Positions 33,291-44,045 of a stretch of 64,000 bases of DNA are shown piece after piece (the first letter of the stretch is position 1; every line of letters starts with the position of its first letter). Position numbers and translations under genes: made by a program. Source of the DNA: Mytilus edulis. Lineage: Eukaryota > Mollusca > Bivalvia > Mytilida > Mytilidae. The notes under the pieces were generated by a model. That model saw nothing but the letters and a program-made list of their open reading frames with translations, was not told the DNA's origin and made no database searches. The stretch spans positions 38,926,733-38,990,732 of the forward strand of contig NC_092351.1 in the NCBI RefSeq assembly GCF_963676685.1. Direction: 5' to 3'.

Positions 33291-33710
33291 CAAGACCATA
33301 TGAGTATTTGGACCGTTTGCGTAGACTCGTACGGTCCGACCATACGCGTACGGTTCAGCTGACCATACCTGTTTTGGGATCATATGGGTTAAATTTAAAC
33401 AAACAGTTAACAAAATCTCTATTTTGGTTATATAAATTGTTGTTATTACAATCAGATAGATAAAAAAAAAATAAACGAACAATTGACATTAAATATTTGT
33501 TTAATTGGAAATCTGAATCCTATTTTGTTACTCTTGCCCAAGGTGACACTTGCTACCACAAGTAACGTCATATTGTTTTACATTAACATGTTTGTACATG
33601 CATGTTCCTTTGCATATGATTTTTTGGTAAAGTTGCTTATTATTCTAAATCAATTGTCCACCACATTATGTTCACTTCCGATTACTTCAATTCCAATGAG
33701 CATACTGGGC
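33291..33710. other. Spacer; no gene
   Basis: Short ORFs on both strands here share sequence with the RT-A tail only at their left margin. Nothing else recognised. Confidence 0.3.
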
Positions 33711-33713
33711 TGC

Positions 33714-33752
33714 AATAGTTATCAAAGGTACAAGGATTATAATTTAGTATTA
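33714..33752 (+). repeat. Repeat A terminal fragment
   Basis: AATAGTTATCAAAGGTACAA followed by GGATTATAATTTAGTAT, then unrelated sequence; only the first ~38 bases. Confidence 0.7.
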
Positions 33753-33883
33753 ATGAATTATTGACATGCTTAATAAAATAAGCAGATTAAATAATCGTGA
33801 TTTGTTTTAAAATAGTTAAAATATTATTTTTTTATTACTATTACTATTGAACTTTTTATATTAATTTGATACTAGAACACACC

Positions 33884-33902
33884 CGCGAAATCGCGGGCAT
33901 AT
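33884..33902. repeat. Perfect hairpin CCCGCGA-AA-TCGCGGG
   Basis: ACCCGCGAAATCGCGGGC is a 7-bp GC stem with a two-base centre in AT-rich surroundings. Confidence 0.7.
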
Positions 33903-34284
33903 ACAGCTTGTCAACTGTTGTAGGGTGAGTTTTTGTAAAAGATATTATGATTGGAGAATTTCATATAAGGTATCAAAAGCTCTCTCCCTTTTTCCAAGGT
34001 CCGTTATGATATTTTCTTGTCTGTTAAATTCAACTATTTTTTGTGTTTCTGACCTTATACAACAATTATTCTTCCCCTTTGCTACAATGCATTTTTTGGT
34101 AAAAGTCAAATTAAATTAAAAATTTGCACCGCTTCAAACATGACATAAGTGAAACTGCTTGTAGACAATTATTATTCTAATAAAATGTGCTTCTAGGACA
34201 ATCCATCAGTGCCTTTCCTTTTGAGAGCCCTATTAACATGCCAATGGTAGGACTTGAATCTCGTATAAATGACTAAGTCTCATT

Positions 34285-34480
34285 TGAGGGGTGGTCTTAG
34301 GGGCCCTGACCTGAAATCCCGGGCTTAAAAACATGAAATCCCGAGGTGCGTATTTTAACGAAATTCATATCCCGACATCCCGAAATTATAAAAAAAATAA
34401 TCCCGCATCCCGTAAAGATCAATCCCCAAATCTCGAGCTTAAAAACACCCGATCCCGACGTTTCGAATAAGTCCTGCCTC
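34285..34480. repeat. ATCCCG-rich degenerate tandem repeat
   Basis: At least nine ATCCCG or close variants (GAAATCCCG, CATCCCG, AATCCCGCATCCCG, GATCCCGACG) occur in ~200 bp, with CTTAAAAACA repeated twice. Confidence 0.65.
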
Positions 34481-34514
34481 CCTCTAATCTCTACCGTACT
34501 TTCATTTTGGACAA

Positions 34515-34930
34515 ATCACTACTTTCACTTTCAACAATAAATTTTTAGGCCCCATTTATGGGAAGTTTTTTTTCTAGTCTGTTCGTCCGTTCGTTCGTTC
34601 GTCCGTCCGTCATTCAGTCTGGCTTCTGGTTAAAGTTTTCACTTTCAACAATAAATTCATATGCCCCATTTATGGGAATTATGTTATCTAGTCTGTTCGT
34701 CCGTTCGTTCGTCCGTCCATCTGTCCCGCTTCAGGTTAAAGTTTTTGTCGAGGTAGTTTTTGATGAAGTTGAAGTCCAACCAACTCGAAACTTAGTAAAT
34801 ATGTTCCCTATGATATGATCTTTCTAATTTTATTTCCGAATTAGAGATTTTACCCATTTCACGGTCCACTAAACAAAGTAAATTATAGTGCCGATGTGGC
34901 ATCCGTATACTATGGACACATTTTTGTTTC
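34515..34930 (+). repeat. CGTTCGTCCGTCC mollusc-type repeat with internal duplication
   Basis: A ~117-bp unit (CACTTTCAACAATAAAT, GGCCCCATTTATGGGA, CTAGTCTGTTCGTCCGTTCG) occurs twice (34524, 34640). CTTCAGGTTAAAGTTTTTGT, GATGAAGTTGAAGTCCAACC and GTGGCATCCGTATACTATGG follow. The 86-codon ORF over it reflects the repeat. Confidence 0.65.
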
Positions 34931-35970
34931 CACATGTTTTACTTATTTCAATATATGTGCAACTGGTATGACCCCTTAGATAGTAAATATTTCAGAAAAA
35001 AGTAGACAGAATACAGAGAGTCTCTATATATTATAGTAGTATAATCGTAGTTTACAGGTTGATAAACGCGAAAACATAATTGTCTCTAAGGAGGTATAAT
35101 AGTTGTAGTTGCGATCTAAAAACCATGATATGGAGAAACCTCTGATTAGCTTATTTATTTTTCATTTTTGTAATCTATCATACTATTGGTTGTTCTTGTG
35201 CATGTTTCTTAAAACCGGAAGTCTTATCTATGACTAAAAGTCAGTCTGATAACGGAAACAATATCCGAACACCTATTTTGTCGTTTTTCTCCCAAAATAA
35301 CTCAATCTGAATAATCATAAGAATGGATGACAGATGCGACTTTGCATGTTACCTAACGAACACAGAGGCATGATGTAATTAATTTATTGTTGAAGGAAGA
35401 GAAGTGACACACAAAATGAGGTCTTCTCGTTTAAAAGGATAGAAGATATAAGTTATGTTGATCTGTTATATACACATGTATCTAATATACTTGACCAATA
35501 GGAAACAAAAATCATCTTTTTTGTCAAAAATTTTGGTATTAAACTTCCCGTTACAGATATATATATATATATCAAGATCTAGGAAAGGGCAGTGTACATA
35601 TATAACTTGCCATTATTAGCTGCTTTGACTATATTCTCTTTTTTAATCCACACTGAAAAAACGTATCTGAATAGATTCTGAATACACAATTGACTTAAAT
35701 CCAAAGTTTGAAACAACACAATAACTAATGACGACATCTCTTTCTTCGTTTTTGCATGAAGAATATAATTTCATTACTTTATTCATTTTGAAACATAAAA
35801 CGCATGTAAAGGTATTGACGGAAACTATGAGTGGAAAATATGAGTTGTCCATGCCAACGCAAAAAATCATGATACGCATACCCTGTGTCTTATTCTTCAT
35901 GTAACAATACATGTTGTTTACCTTTAGCTGTTCTTTCTTTTTGTTTATTTTTGTCAAGTTGATCTTCTGT
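34931..35970. other. Spacer; no gene supported
   Basis: An AT dinucleotide run at about 35559-35573. A 116-codon minus ORF (35643-35993) has no recognised motif and overlaps the start of repeat A, so it is not called. Confidence 0.3.
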
Positions 35971-35980
35971 TTAAAGGGGC

Positions 35981-36268
35981 CAATAGTTATCAAAAGTACC
36001 AGGATTATAATTTAGTACGCCAGACGCGCGTTTCGTCTACATAAGACTCATCAGTGACGCTCATATCAAAATAGTTATAAATCCGAACAAGTACAAAGTT
36101 GAAGAGCATTGAGGATTTAAAATTCCAAAAAGTTTTGCCAAATACGGCTAAGGTAATCTATTCCTGGGACAAGAAAATCCTTAGTTTTACGAAAAATTCA
36201 AAGTTTTGTATCAGGAAATTTATAAAAATGACCACATTATTGATATTCATGTCAACACCGAAGTGTTG
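35981..36268 (+). mobile_element. Repeat A, 3'-truncated copy
   Basis: AATAGTTATCAAAAGTACCA through GCCAGACGCGCGTTTCGTCT to GTCAACACCGAAGTG, where it stops abruptly at foldback FB4. Confidence 0.8.
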
Positions 36269-36512
36269 AACATGTAGGATATATTTTAATGTAATAGTTT
36301 ATTCACAAAAACAAAAATTCATACTTAATGAAAATAAATCTTTGCTTGCTTTTTCTTTTGTTTTATCTTTTTGACGTGTTCAACAATATTTTAAGTAAGA
36401 TATAAGCCTCTCACAGTCCATTCTGTAAAATATTGAACAGGTCTTCGGCCTGCGGCCTCAGACCTGTTCAATATTTTACAGAATGGACTGTTATCGGCTT
36501 ATATCCCTTACT
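36266..36512 (-). repeat. Foldback element FB4 with GGCC-TGC-GGCC apex
   Basis: Arms at 36394-36450 and 36454-36512 share CCATTCTGTAAAATATTGAA and its inverse, plus AGTAAGATATAAGCC outside. The apex reads GGCC-GCA-GGCC on the minus strand, giving C-GCA-G. An outer inverted pair TGTTGAACA (36265) and TGTTCAACA (36378) lies on the left, suggesting minus orientation. Confidence 0.65.
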
Positions 36513-36859
36513 GAACATACTGAAGTCGTCTTTATTGAGAGCCAATATATCACCTATATATCTAAAAAAAAAATACATTATTCTTTTAATCAGATGTTGT
36601 GTTGATGGATCTTTGCTGATTTTAGTCATAAATTGTAACTCATAACAATACTGAACAGTTCCGCAATAAGTTGTAATCAGTTAGTCCTCATGGGAATTCC
36701 GATAACCTGACAATATATGGATTCTCCATAGCGAACAAGAATGTTATCCAGTAAAAAATCAAGGGCAGTCTTAATATCAAAGCAGGTCTAATTGAAATAG
36801 TTTTTTTGTTTTTTGTTTTTACTACTAAAAGAGTTTGAACATAAATATTCCCATACCAA

Positions 36860-36935
36860 CTTTTTAAATGCCAATTTAATCTGGTGTTTGATTTTTTTTT
36901 CTTAACAAGATTATAAGTACTAAGATACTAAAATT
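36860..36935. repeat. Segmental-duplication block, left part
   Basis: AATTTAATCTGGTGTTTGATT corresponds to the start of the block at 21400. The rest resumes at 38059, after the RT-A insertion. Confidence 0.7.
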
Positions 36936-36986
36936 TATGATAAATGTGATGATTTTTCATTTCCTATCGTTAATTATCCGTTTTTA

Positions 36987-37421
36987 GATGGTGACGTTCC
37001 CTTGTCACCATCTTACGGTGTTTATATATCTCAACTTGTACGATTCGCACGTGTATGTAACAATGTTTTAGATTTTAACGAGAGAAATTTATGTATTACT
37101 GAAAAATTATTACACCAGGGTTTTCGATATCACAAACTAGTCAAAACATTTACTAAATTTTATCATCGGTATAAAGACATCATTTGTAAATATAGCTCAA
37201 CATGCAGACTTCTAATACGTTCAGGTATTTCACATCCAATTTTTTATGGAAATATTCTTTATAAAGCAAAAAGGTGTCAGTATTCACCTCAGAAACTTGT
37301 AAAACCTTTGAATAGACTCATTAAGAAGGGATATAATTACGATACTGTTGTCAAGTCATTAAAGATTGCATATTTTGGCGTTAATATTGAGTCACTGATA
37401 AGGTCTTTGCATCAGAACTAA
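36987..37421 (+). pseudogene. RT-A retroelement C-terminal coding tail
   Basis: An open frame reads DGDV then PSYGVYISQLVRFARVCNN, LLHQGFRYHKL, FYHRYKDIICKYSS and ends SLIRSLHQN with a stop at 37419-37421. The YGVYISQL(I/V)R(F/Y)AR motif followed by a Lys/Tyr-rich tail is one I associate with C-termini of reverse-transcriptase ORFs in marine invertebrates, but no RT domain is present here, so the class stays open. The copy is 5'-truncated just before the signature, yet its remaining 144 codons are undamaged. That makes it the youngest RT-A copy here. Related tails are at 33290 (minus) and 48371. Confidence 0.65.
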
Positions 37422-38058
37422 ACACATTTATTCTAAAAACAGTTGTTGGCATGACACGGGTTACGTTCTTCTCATATATGTTATGATGGTATGATACTAA
37501 ACCCCTAACGGGAAGGATTGTGCCTGATGTTCATATGATGAAATCATAATCTTTCAGTCAGTTTAATTGAAGTCTGGAGCTGGCGTGTCAGTTAATTGCT
37601 AGTAGTCTGTTGTTATTTATGTATTATTGTCATTTTGTTTATTTTCTTTGGTTACATCTTCTGACATCAGACTCGGACTTCTCTTGAACTGAATTTTAAT
37701 GTGCGTATTGTTATGCGTTTACTTTTCTACATTGGTTAAAGGTATAGGGGGAGGGTTGAGATCTCACAAACATGTTTAACCCCGCCGCATTTTTGCACCT
37801 GTCCCAAGTCAGGAGCCTCTGGCCTTTGTTAGTCTTGTATTATTTTAATTTTAGTTTCTTGTGTACAATTTGGAAATTAGTATGGCGTTCATTATCACTG
37901 GACTAGTATATATTTGTTTAGGGGCCAGCTGAAGGACGACTCCGGGTGCGGGAATTTCTCGCTACATTGAAGACCAGTTGGTGACCCTCTGCTGTTGTTT
38001 TTTATTTGGTCGGGTTGTTGTCTCTTTGACACATTCCCCATTTCCATTCTCAATTTTA
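37422..38058 (+). mobile_element. RT-A 3' UTR, reference copy
   Basis: Follows the coding stop directly: GTTGTTGGCATGACACGGGT, TGGAGCTGGCGTGTCAGTTA, TTCTGACATCAGACTCGGAC, GGGGGAGGGTTGAGATCTC, GGGGCCAGCTGAAGGACGA and finally TTTCCATTCTCAATTTTA. Identifies the many tail-only copies in the window as 3' ends of this element. Confidence 0.75.
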
Positions 38059-39420
38059 TATGAGGCAAAGCGGTATATGGGGTAGACAAATCAAATCTTT
38101 GAACAGATTTGAAATCCCCAGTATATGCATGCAATTTATCAAGTACTTCAAACGAATTTTTTGACACTCCAAAAGCAATTAATTCAACTATTTTCAAAGG
38201 CCTTACTAGAACAATTTATTACTAGGTTTTTGATTGTACCAAGTGTAATAGTAAGTAAAATAGATAGTTTAGTAGTGGACCAGTGTCTTGAAGACGAAAT
38301 AAATCTATATTTGTAAGGAGTTTTTTTTCAGCTTTAGAAGCCAGTATATAGTTGGAACGTTCATTTTTATTGCTTGTAAAGAGGTAGGTAATAGTATATG
38401 TTACAGATGTTATTTTCCGAAAATGGAGTCAGTTGGAATGTTGGTGAATTCGTGATTTCCTTTTGTAGAACTTCAATGCAAAATTAACGTCAAACAAAAA
38501 TGATTCTGTTAGAAGCCTTATCAGCCGGAACAAAAACATATCCCTTTTCTTTATGCTTATGTTTGATACGAGAAATTGGGAAATTGTGGTCGTTGTTAGG
38601 AGTAAATTTATCTTTAAAATGTTGAATACGTATATCAACTATGTTCATTACCGAATTAGAAAAAGAATCTAATGATTTCTCGTCTGCTTTTTCTCATTTT
38701 TTCATTACCCATTTAAAGCATGGAATGGGCCGTGAATGAAGTTACGACACTCATTCCAATCAGTAATTTACGGGGGGGATATATATAAGTACGTCTGAGT
38801 CGGTGACAACTCTACAACAGCTTTATTCATCGGATCGCCATCAATGATGGTGATACATGACTGTGTACATAATCTATATACAACTCGTCTAAACATCAAC
38901 CCAACAATGTTAGATCTGAAAATTTGCTTTCGCAAATTTTTTTTTCTTCCCTCGCGGAATTCGAACCCATGCTACTGTGATATCATGGCACCAAATCTCC
39001 TACACTGCAGCCGTCCCGCTAGACCACATGAGCCCAGGTCTAGACAACACGACCACCTGGGCTCTACACCTTGTTATGGAATACCATATCTGTCCATTCG
39101 GGTTACAGAAACACACTTCGTAATTCTAATAAGCTGTTTTTTTAAATTAATTTTAGTTATTCGTTGTTATTCTGTGGTTAACATGTCGAAATATACTTTT
39201 ATATTAATTTCTTCTGTATTTCTCTGTCTTTAGTGTTCTCGTATTTATTTCAACTGTATTCCCGCTATGATATGTTGTCATTTTAGCAGTATATTTAACA
39301 TTTCCATAAAGCGTTGAGGCTTGGCTAGCCACAAATTGTCCTACAACACGGAAAACTGATGGCAACTAATCTGAAGAAGATTGTTTTTACACCTTATAAT
39401 AACAATATCATAAATGTGGA
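38059..39420. repeat. Segmental-duplication block (pair with 21430-22640)
   Basis: ATGAGGCAAAGCGGTATATG, CGAAATAAATCTATATTTGT and GATTTCTCGTCTGCTTTTTC parallel the earlier unit. A SINE (38790-39060) is present only in this copy. Confidence 0.8.
38790..39060 (-). mobile_element. tRNA-derived SINE
   Basis: Minus strand: TGGTCTAGCGGGACGG (A-box-like) and GGGTTCGAATTCC (B box) form a tRNA-like head. Then come TTTGCGAAAGCAAATTTTCA with GATCTAACATTGTTGGG, and a tail ending CTCAGACGTACTTATATATA. The homologous unit at 22150-22310 lacks it. Head plus B box imply RNA polymerase III transcription. Confidence 0.7.
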
Positions 39421-39449
39421 AATATTATTTGATCCTTCGTGTTAAGCTT

Positions 39450-40080
39450 CAATTATAAAGACTATGCAATGAATAGCGTTACAAAATTGTAACTGTAGTA
39501 AAAACGAAAAGAGTTATTGCATAACATGTCTGTCGATGGGAGTGATGTGTCATATGAAACAGTTGAAAATCAGAGAAGTGATAAATGGTTCAAATAGAGA
39601 GCAATAAGGATAACAGAATCAAATGCAAAGTATGTGTCCACACTGAAGAAAGAATCGTCGTTGTTGAATAAACTGAAGAAAATCATGTACAAACAGATCC
39701 GATCAAAGCAAAAGCAATGACTGGAGCAATCGAACATGAGAATGATTCTTTCAAAAATTATGTATCAATGAAGCAAAACAATCTCCTTTGCTAGAAGGTG
39801 CACATCTTGGTTTATGGGTAAATCCGAAATACATGGCTTGTATGTAGTCCTAATGGATGAGGGAGAGATGTTTCTGATAAAGGAGAAGGAGAGTTTTGTT
39901 TGATTGAAATAAAATGTCCATTTATACTTGAAAAGAGTATTTGTGATTTGTTGACATTAATTATTGGCATTATAAAATGCATGACGAAAAACTTTGTAGT
40001 TTCTTTCTCATTTTTCTTTTTATCTGAAACAATATAAAAATCATAGGAGTATAGATACATGAATGTATTGCACAAGACAA
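39450..40080. repeat. Segmental-duplication block (pair with 23625-24960) with YqaJ remnant
   Basis: LEGAHLGL and (shifted) IEIKCPFILE at 39790-39930 mark a second YqaJ fragment. The block then jumps to text equivalent to 24690, a ~370-bp deletion relative to the first copy. Confidence 0.7.
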
Positions 40081-40142
40081 TCAATTAAAAACACTATTTG
40101 TGAAAAAAACCCACTTGCAGTCTCATCGGACTCGGACAAACG

Positions 40143-40391
40143 TCATTTTCTAGTTGTATGAGTATGTGTAGGGGCAGAATTAGGTGTATTGTAAACTTCT
40201 GCTATTGTACTCAGAGTGTTTTTGTAATCACCGGGTTGACTGTTGATATTGACCAATGAATTTGGCGCCATTACTGTTTGGACATAATTACCGGCTCCAA
40301 TCTGATTAAATGTATTTCCATCAAAACCAACCATAAAACTTGAATCAAATTGATTAAGGATCTTATTGTTTATATATATCAAATTATTCAC
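40143..40391 (-). CDS. Possible terminal exon or short ORF, unrecognised
   Basis: The minus-strand frame ends GFDGNTFNQIGAGNYVQTVM, APNSLVNINSQPGDYKNTL and SAPTHTHTTRK before the stop. Its polar, low-Lys composition is unlike the AT-driven ORFs nearby and resembles a cytoplasmic tail. The first ~16 codons (MNNLIYINNKILNQ) look intronic. A plausible acceptor (AATTTGATTCAAG) precedes the better-composed part. No homologous exon was found elsewhere in the window. Confidence 0.3.
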   Translation of the reverse strand: MNNLIYINNKILNQFDSSFMVGFDGNTFNQIGAGNYVQTVMAPNSLVNINSQPGDYKNTLSTIAEVYNTPNSAPTHTHTTRK

Positions 40392-40432
40392 TATAATCCG
40401 TTACTAATCATTATAAAACTACTATAACTTTA

Positions 40433-40736
40433 TACCTGAGTAAGTTAAAAAGATTAAGTTATTGTAAGATTTGTATAGTATACTTTTGCAGTGTAGTTAT
40501 GCATGTGGTAAACATGACACTGCTTAATCAGTATGTAAATAAGGTAATATATCAATAGAACAAACTATGCTATTGATGATTAGTCGACAAAACACATGTA
40601 AAATACACACCATGAAAATGTATTTAAAATTCTTTCATTCTATCCCAGGTAAGAAGCTTAATTTTATCATGTTTTCATTTTTAAAGAAAGTTGTAATTTC
40701 TTGTAAACTTTTTGATATATTTGACATATTTGATTT
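40433..40736 (+). promoter_or_regulatory. Duplicated 5' block joined to 4-TM copy 5
   Basis: AACAAACTATGCTATTGATG, GTCGACAAAACACATGTAAA and TTCTATCCCAGGTAAG correspond to 28930-29090. In this unit it is fused directly to the gene body, replacing the first exon part. Confidence 0.45.
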
Positions 40737-41082
40737 TTGATATTTGCTGCAGAGCTTACACAAGATAGTCATTGCAAGGACGATAGCAAACAATGGCTAA
40801 TAATTGCTCTTCCTATAGTAGCTGCATGTACAATGCTGTTCTCAGGAATAAGTATATGTTCAGGAATGGGAGTTTGTTTAAAGTCGCTTTGCTCCGTAAT
40901 TTGGACTTTAATTGGAATTGCATGTAGCAGTGTGTCCTGTTATTTTATCATTAAACATTGCAAAAATATTGGAAGCAGTATTGATTGGACTGGTTGTGAC
41001 TGGATCCCTCACAATCTGGATCGGTGGGTGTGTTATTGGACGTTTGATAAAACAAAAAAAAGGTTATGGGAGAATGCATTAA
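40737..41082 (+). pseudogene. Four-TM membrane protein, copy 5: start missing, frameshifted
   Basis: From LAAEL-type text the frame matches copy 4 closely (AAELTQDSHCKDDSKQWLII, FSGISICSGMGVCLKSLC, SCYFIIKHCKN), covering the end of TM1 through TM3. One extra base after HCKN (AAAAATATTGG against AAAGACATGG) throws the fourth span out of frame. The correct frame (SIDWTG replaced by LIGLVVTG) remains visible in the DNA to GGTTATGGGAGAATG. The initiator Met and KWSCSIFW block are absent. Probably non-functional. Confidence 0.75.
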
Positions 41083-41134
41083 TTGTCTATTTATCTCTTG
41101 TTTGAATAAAATCATGCTATTAATATCTCTCCAT

Positions 41135-41390
41135 GATTCCTTAATTGGAATTGCGTGAACAATGGTTAATAATTGCTACAAATGATGGGTGCATGTACCA
41201 CGCTGTTTTCATGAATAGATAGAGGTATATGTGTAGGACTGGAAGCTAGTCTCCGTTATATGTCAATTAGAATTGCGTGCATCATTTTGCTGTGTTTCTT
41301 TGTTGCTAAGTATCTCAAAGGCAGAGAAGCCATATTGATTTGAATGGTTGTATCAGGTTTCGGGACACTACTGATAATACACAGTTAACT
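41135..41390 (+). pseudogene. Degenerate 4-TM fragment following copy 5
   Basis: GGTTAATAATTGCTAC, GCATGTACCACGCTGTTTTC and GGTATATGTGTAGGACTGGA match the fragment after copy 4 (30650-30880) and the 3' half of copy 3. Confidence 0.65.
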
Positions 41391-41589
41391 ATTTACTGTC
41401 TTTGTATATTTATATCATTTGATATTCAATATTTTAATTTCATATTCCTTATTTCTGAATCATTAGAATCAACTTGAAACTGTACAGTATTTTATGTATA
41501 AATTCCTGTTATTAAAATTGATATTTACTGCTTTTTTTCGTTTAATCATTAATGAAAGTGAAATAGTGAAATAATAATTTGCTTTTAGC

Positions 41590-42770
41590 AGCCAGTCTGT
41601 TTCAATTTTGTTAAAATAAGTTAATAAACATTGATGATGAATTATTTACTTGCAAGTGAATAATTCTACCTCTTTGAATCCGTATTCATGTGAACTTCAG
41701 TTTAACCCCTTAGCTAGAGATGGATAACGCAATAATTGTCCGTGTAATGTTTTTAAAGGAAAAGAATGTTAATATTTGAAAGTAATACAAAAGGTAAATC
41801 ATTTGATTGACTGATTCGATACACAAAAAACATTCATATACAGGTAAAAACGTTGATTAACATATATATTTTTAATTTATTGAGTGAAGTTAAACAGACC
41901 TAGAAAAAACAATTGCACTTTTTTCTTATCTATTTATATTTATATTTATGTTTATATCGCTTATACAACAATCGGAGGTCGTCAGAGGTCAACTTGATCG
42001 TTAATTAGATGGCGTCTAGGCTATGATACACACGAACGGCAGCTACTAATAAAGGAGCCTAAGTCCTGTACATTTATTGTTATGTTAATTTAGAATTTTT
42101 ATAGTTTGGATAAATGTTTTCCATTGTTATAAATCAAATTAGAAAAAATTGAGTCAAATCGGTGAACATGAATTTGATAGCCAGTGCTCCTTTAAAAAAT
42201 GTTTTAGTCGGATTTTCTGTTTTAACTAAGCATATGAAACTATATAATACCAAAAGAACTTTGTATTTTTGACAAAACAAAATAATGTTTTAACACAATT
42301 AGAAGGGTTAAATGAAGGTCAACATAGTCAATATTGGGTCTACAAGTATATGAAATTCAACTGAGTCAATATAAAAAACAAATACTCGAAGAAAACAAAT
42401 GAAGAATATCCTTGGATACTGACAAATATTCGAATACAAATGGTATTTAACTTTTCATTGAACGTTAACTAATGTTTTTTAGTTAACATTAACGTTAACG
42501 TTACGTTCATCTTGTTCATAGTTAAATCTCAATTTGATAAATGTTAACAGATTTTGCTTTTATACACGTTCATGAACAACAGTATATAAAATATTTACAT
42601 ATTTTTCTAACTAGCATGTCATGAATGTATCGTTTTATGAGAAAAGAGTACCTTTGCATCTTAATATAGATTAAAAAATGAAACCAACGCTCTCAAGTTG
42701 CATGTTGGTATTGATTATTCAAGTGAAAATATATCTGTAAAAACCTTTTTAAAGGAAACTAGAGACTTGT
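41590..42770. repeat. Segmental-duplication blocks downstream of 4-TM copy 5
   Basis: 41590-41880 pairs with 15800-16080. 42195-42770 pairs with 19950-20785 and 30920-31910 (GATTTTCTGTTTTAACTAAG, CATATGAAACTATATAATAC). Between them 41880-42195 holds no recognised feature. Confidence 0.75.
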
Positions 42771-42859
42771 TTAATCTCTACACGCGGCAAAGGACATTTA
42801 CCCCTAACAAGACGCATCGGTATGGAACGTCATACCCAGTCAGCAGACTAACAGTGAGC

Positions 42860-43112
42860 CAACGTTGGCAAATGGTCGGCCCGTTGGTCGACCGTTGGTG
42901 TTGGCTTCACAACATTGGCCCAACGTTGGCAAATTGTAGGTCCGTTGGTCGCAAGTTTATGTTGGCTGCACAACATTAGCCCAACGTTGGCAAATTGTCG
43001 GTCCAATTCGCAAGTTTATGTTGGCTGCACAACATTGGCCCAACGTTGGCAAATTGTCGGTAAATTGGTCGCACGTTGGTGTCGGCTGCACAATATTGGC
43101 CCAACGTTGGTC
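42860..43112 (+). repeat. ~61-bp minisatellite with CCCAACGTTGGCAAATTGTC
   Basis: AACGTTGG recurs at 42861, 42922, 42983, 43042 and 43103 (spacing 61, 61, 59, 61). Units share GTTGGCTGCACAACATTGGC and the palindromic CCAACGTTGG. Confidence 0.85.
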
Positions 43113-43114
43113 TG

Positions 43115-44040
43115 TTGTTGTAAATTCATATTATTATCTCATGTTGGTTATAAATAATCGGGCAAACGTTGGCATTATATGTTAGTAGCAACATAGAGCC
43201 GATATGAAATTTTGTTAATAGAATTGATTATATAATATTTTACGCTTTATTTCTCTTGGGAGGCGGATAATTTCGATTGCAGCAGGCTTTATGAAAAGTT
43301 AATGTTATACCGAAAGTGTTTATCAACTGAAATTACATTTACAACTCTTTGTTGGGCCCAACGTTGCGTGATCATATATTATACTCTATATATAAGTCAG
43401 GTAAAATTTATACTGGAATATCATTACTGTATTGCCTGGTTTAATAAAAATAAAAATTTATTGCAATCATTATTTATAATAACTTTATTCATTAAACTTT
43501 GTGAAACATAATAATAGCAATTATATGCAGAGTGATATTTGATTCACCCAGTCTGTTAATCAAGCCCATTCTGATAAGGTTGACCATATGTTCGACAAAT
43601 TTCAAAGATAGTTGCTATGGTAATTAAGTTTATAGGAAATCTGAATGTAATGGGATGGTCACTTTTGTGATTATTTCCTGTTGTGTATTTGTGAGAAAGC
43701 AGTGATACGAAGAAAACAAAAAGAGAAAATCATGTCATCTGAGATTCAAAGAGAAAGATAGTAACATGTAAGTTGTAACTTTAAAAAATCTGATATATAT
43801 ATACGATTCAGAATGACAAATACAATATGATTTTTTAATCTGAGGGATGTTGTTAAAAATCAAAACATATATTAATTTCTATCATTTTATAATGCTGATC
43901 TTGCAGTTTATACGTTTCGGGCGAAATATTTTCTAGATTTTAAATCATTTCAATCCTATTAATAATCATGAAATATTTGCCACTGAACATTAGTATCTTC
44001 AAACAAATGGTAAATTATATAAATCTATAACCACAACATG
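43115..44040. other. Interior of the TACCCAG-ended element; no gene
   Basis: One further GGGCCCAACGTTGCG near 43355. Otherwise AT-rich without supported ORFs. Confidence 0.35.
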
Positions 44041-44045
44041 TATGA

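Noticed and set aside
42860-43112. Regularly spaced ~61-bp repeats that could suggest a CRISPR array
   Set aside because: The whole unit repeats with no unique spacers, and the genome is eukaryotic; it is a minisatellite at an element end.
42698-43157. 93- and 80-codon ORFs with WQIVGPLV repeats
   Set aside because: Translation of the CAACGTTGG minisatellite.
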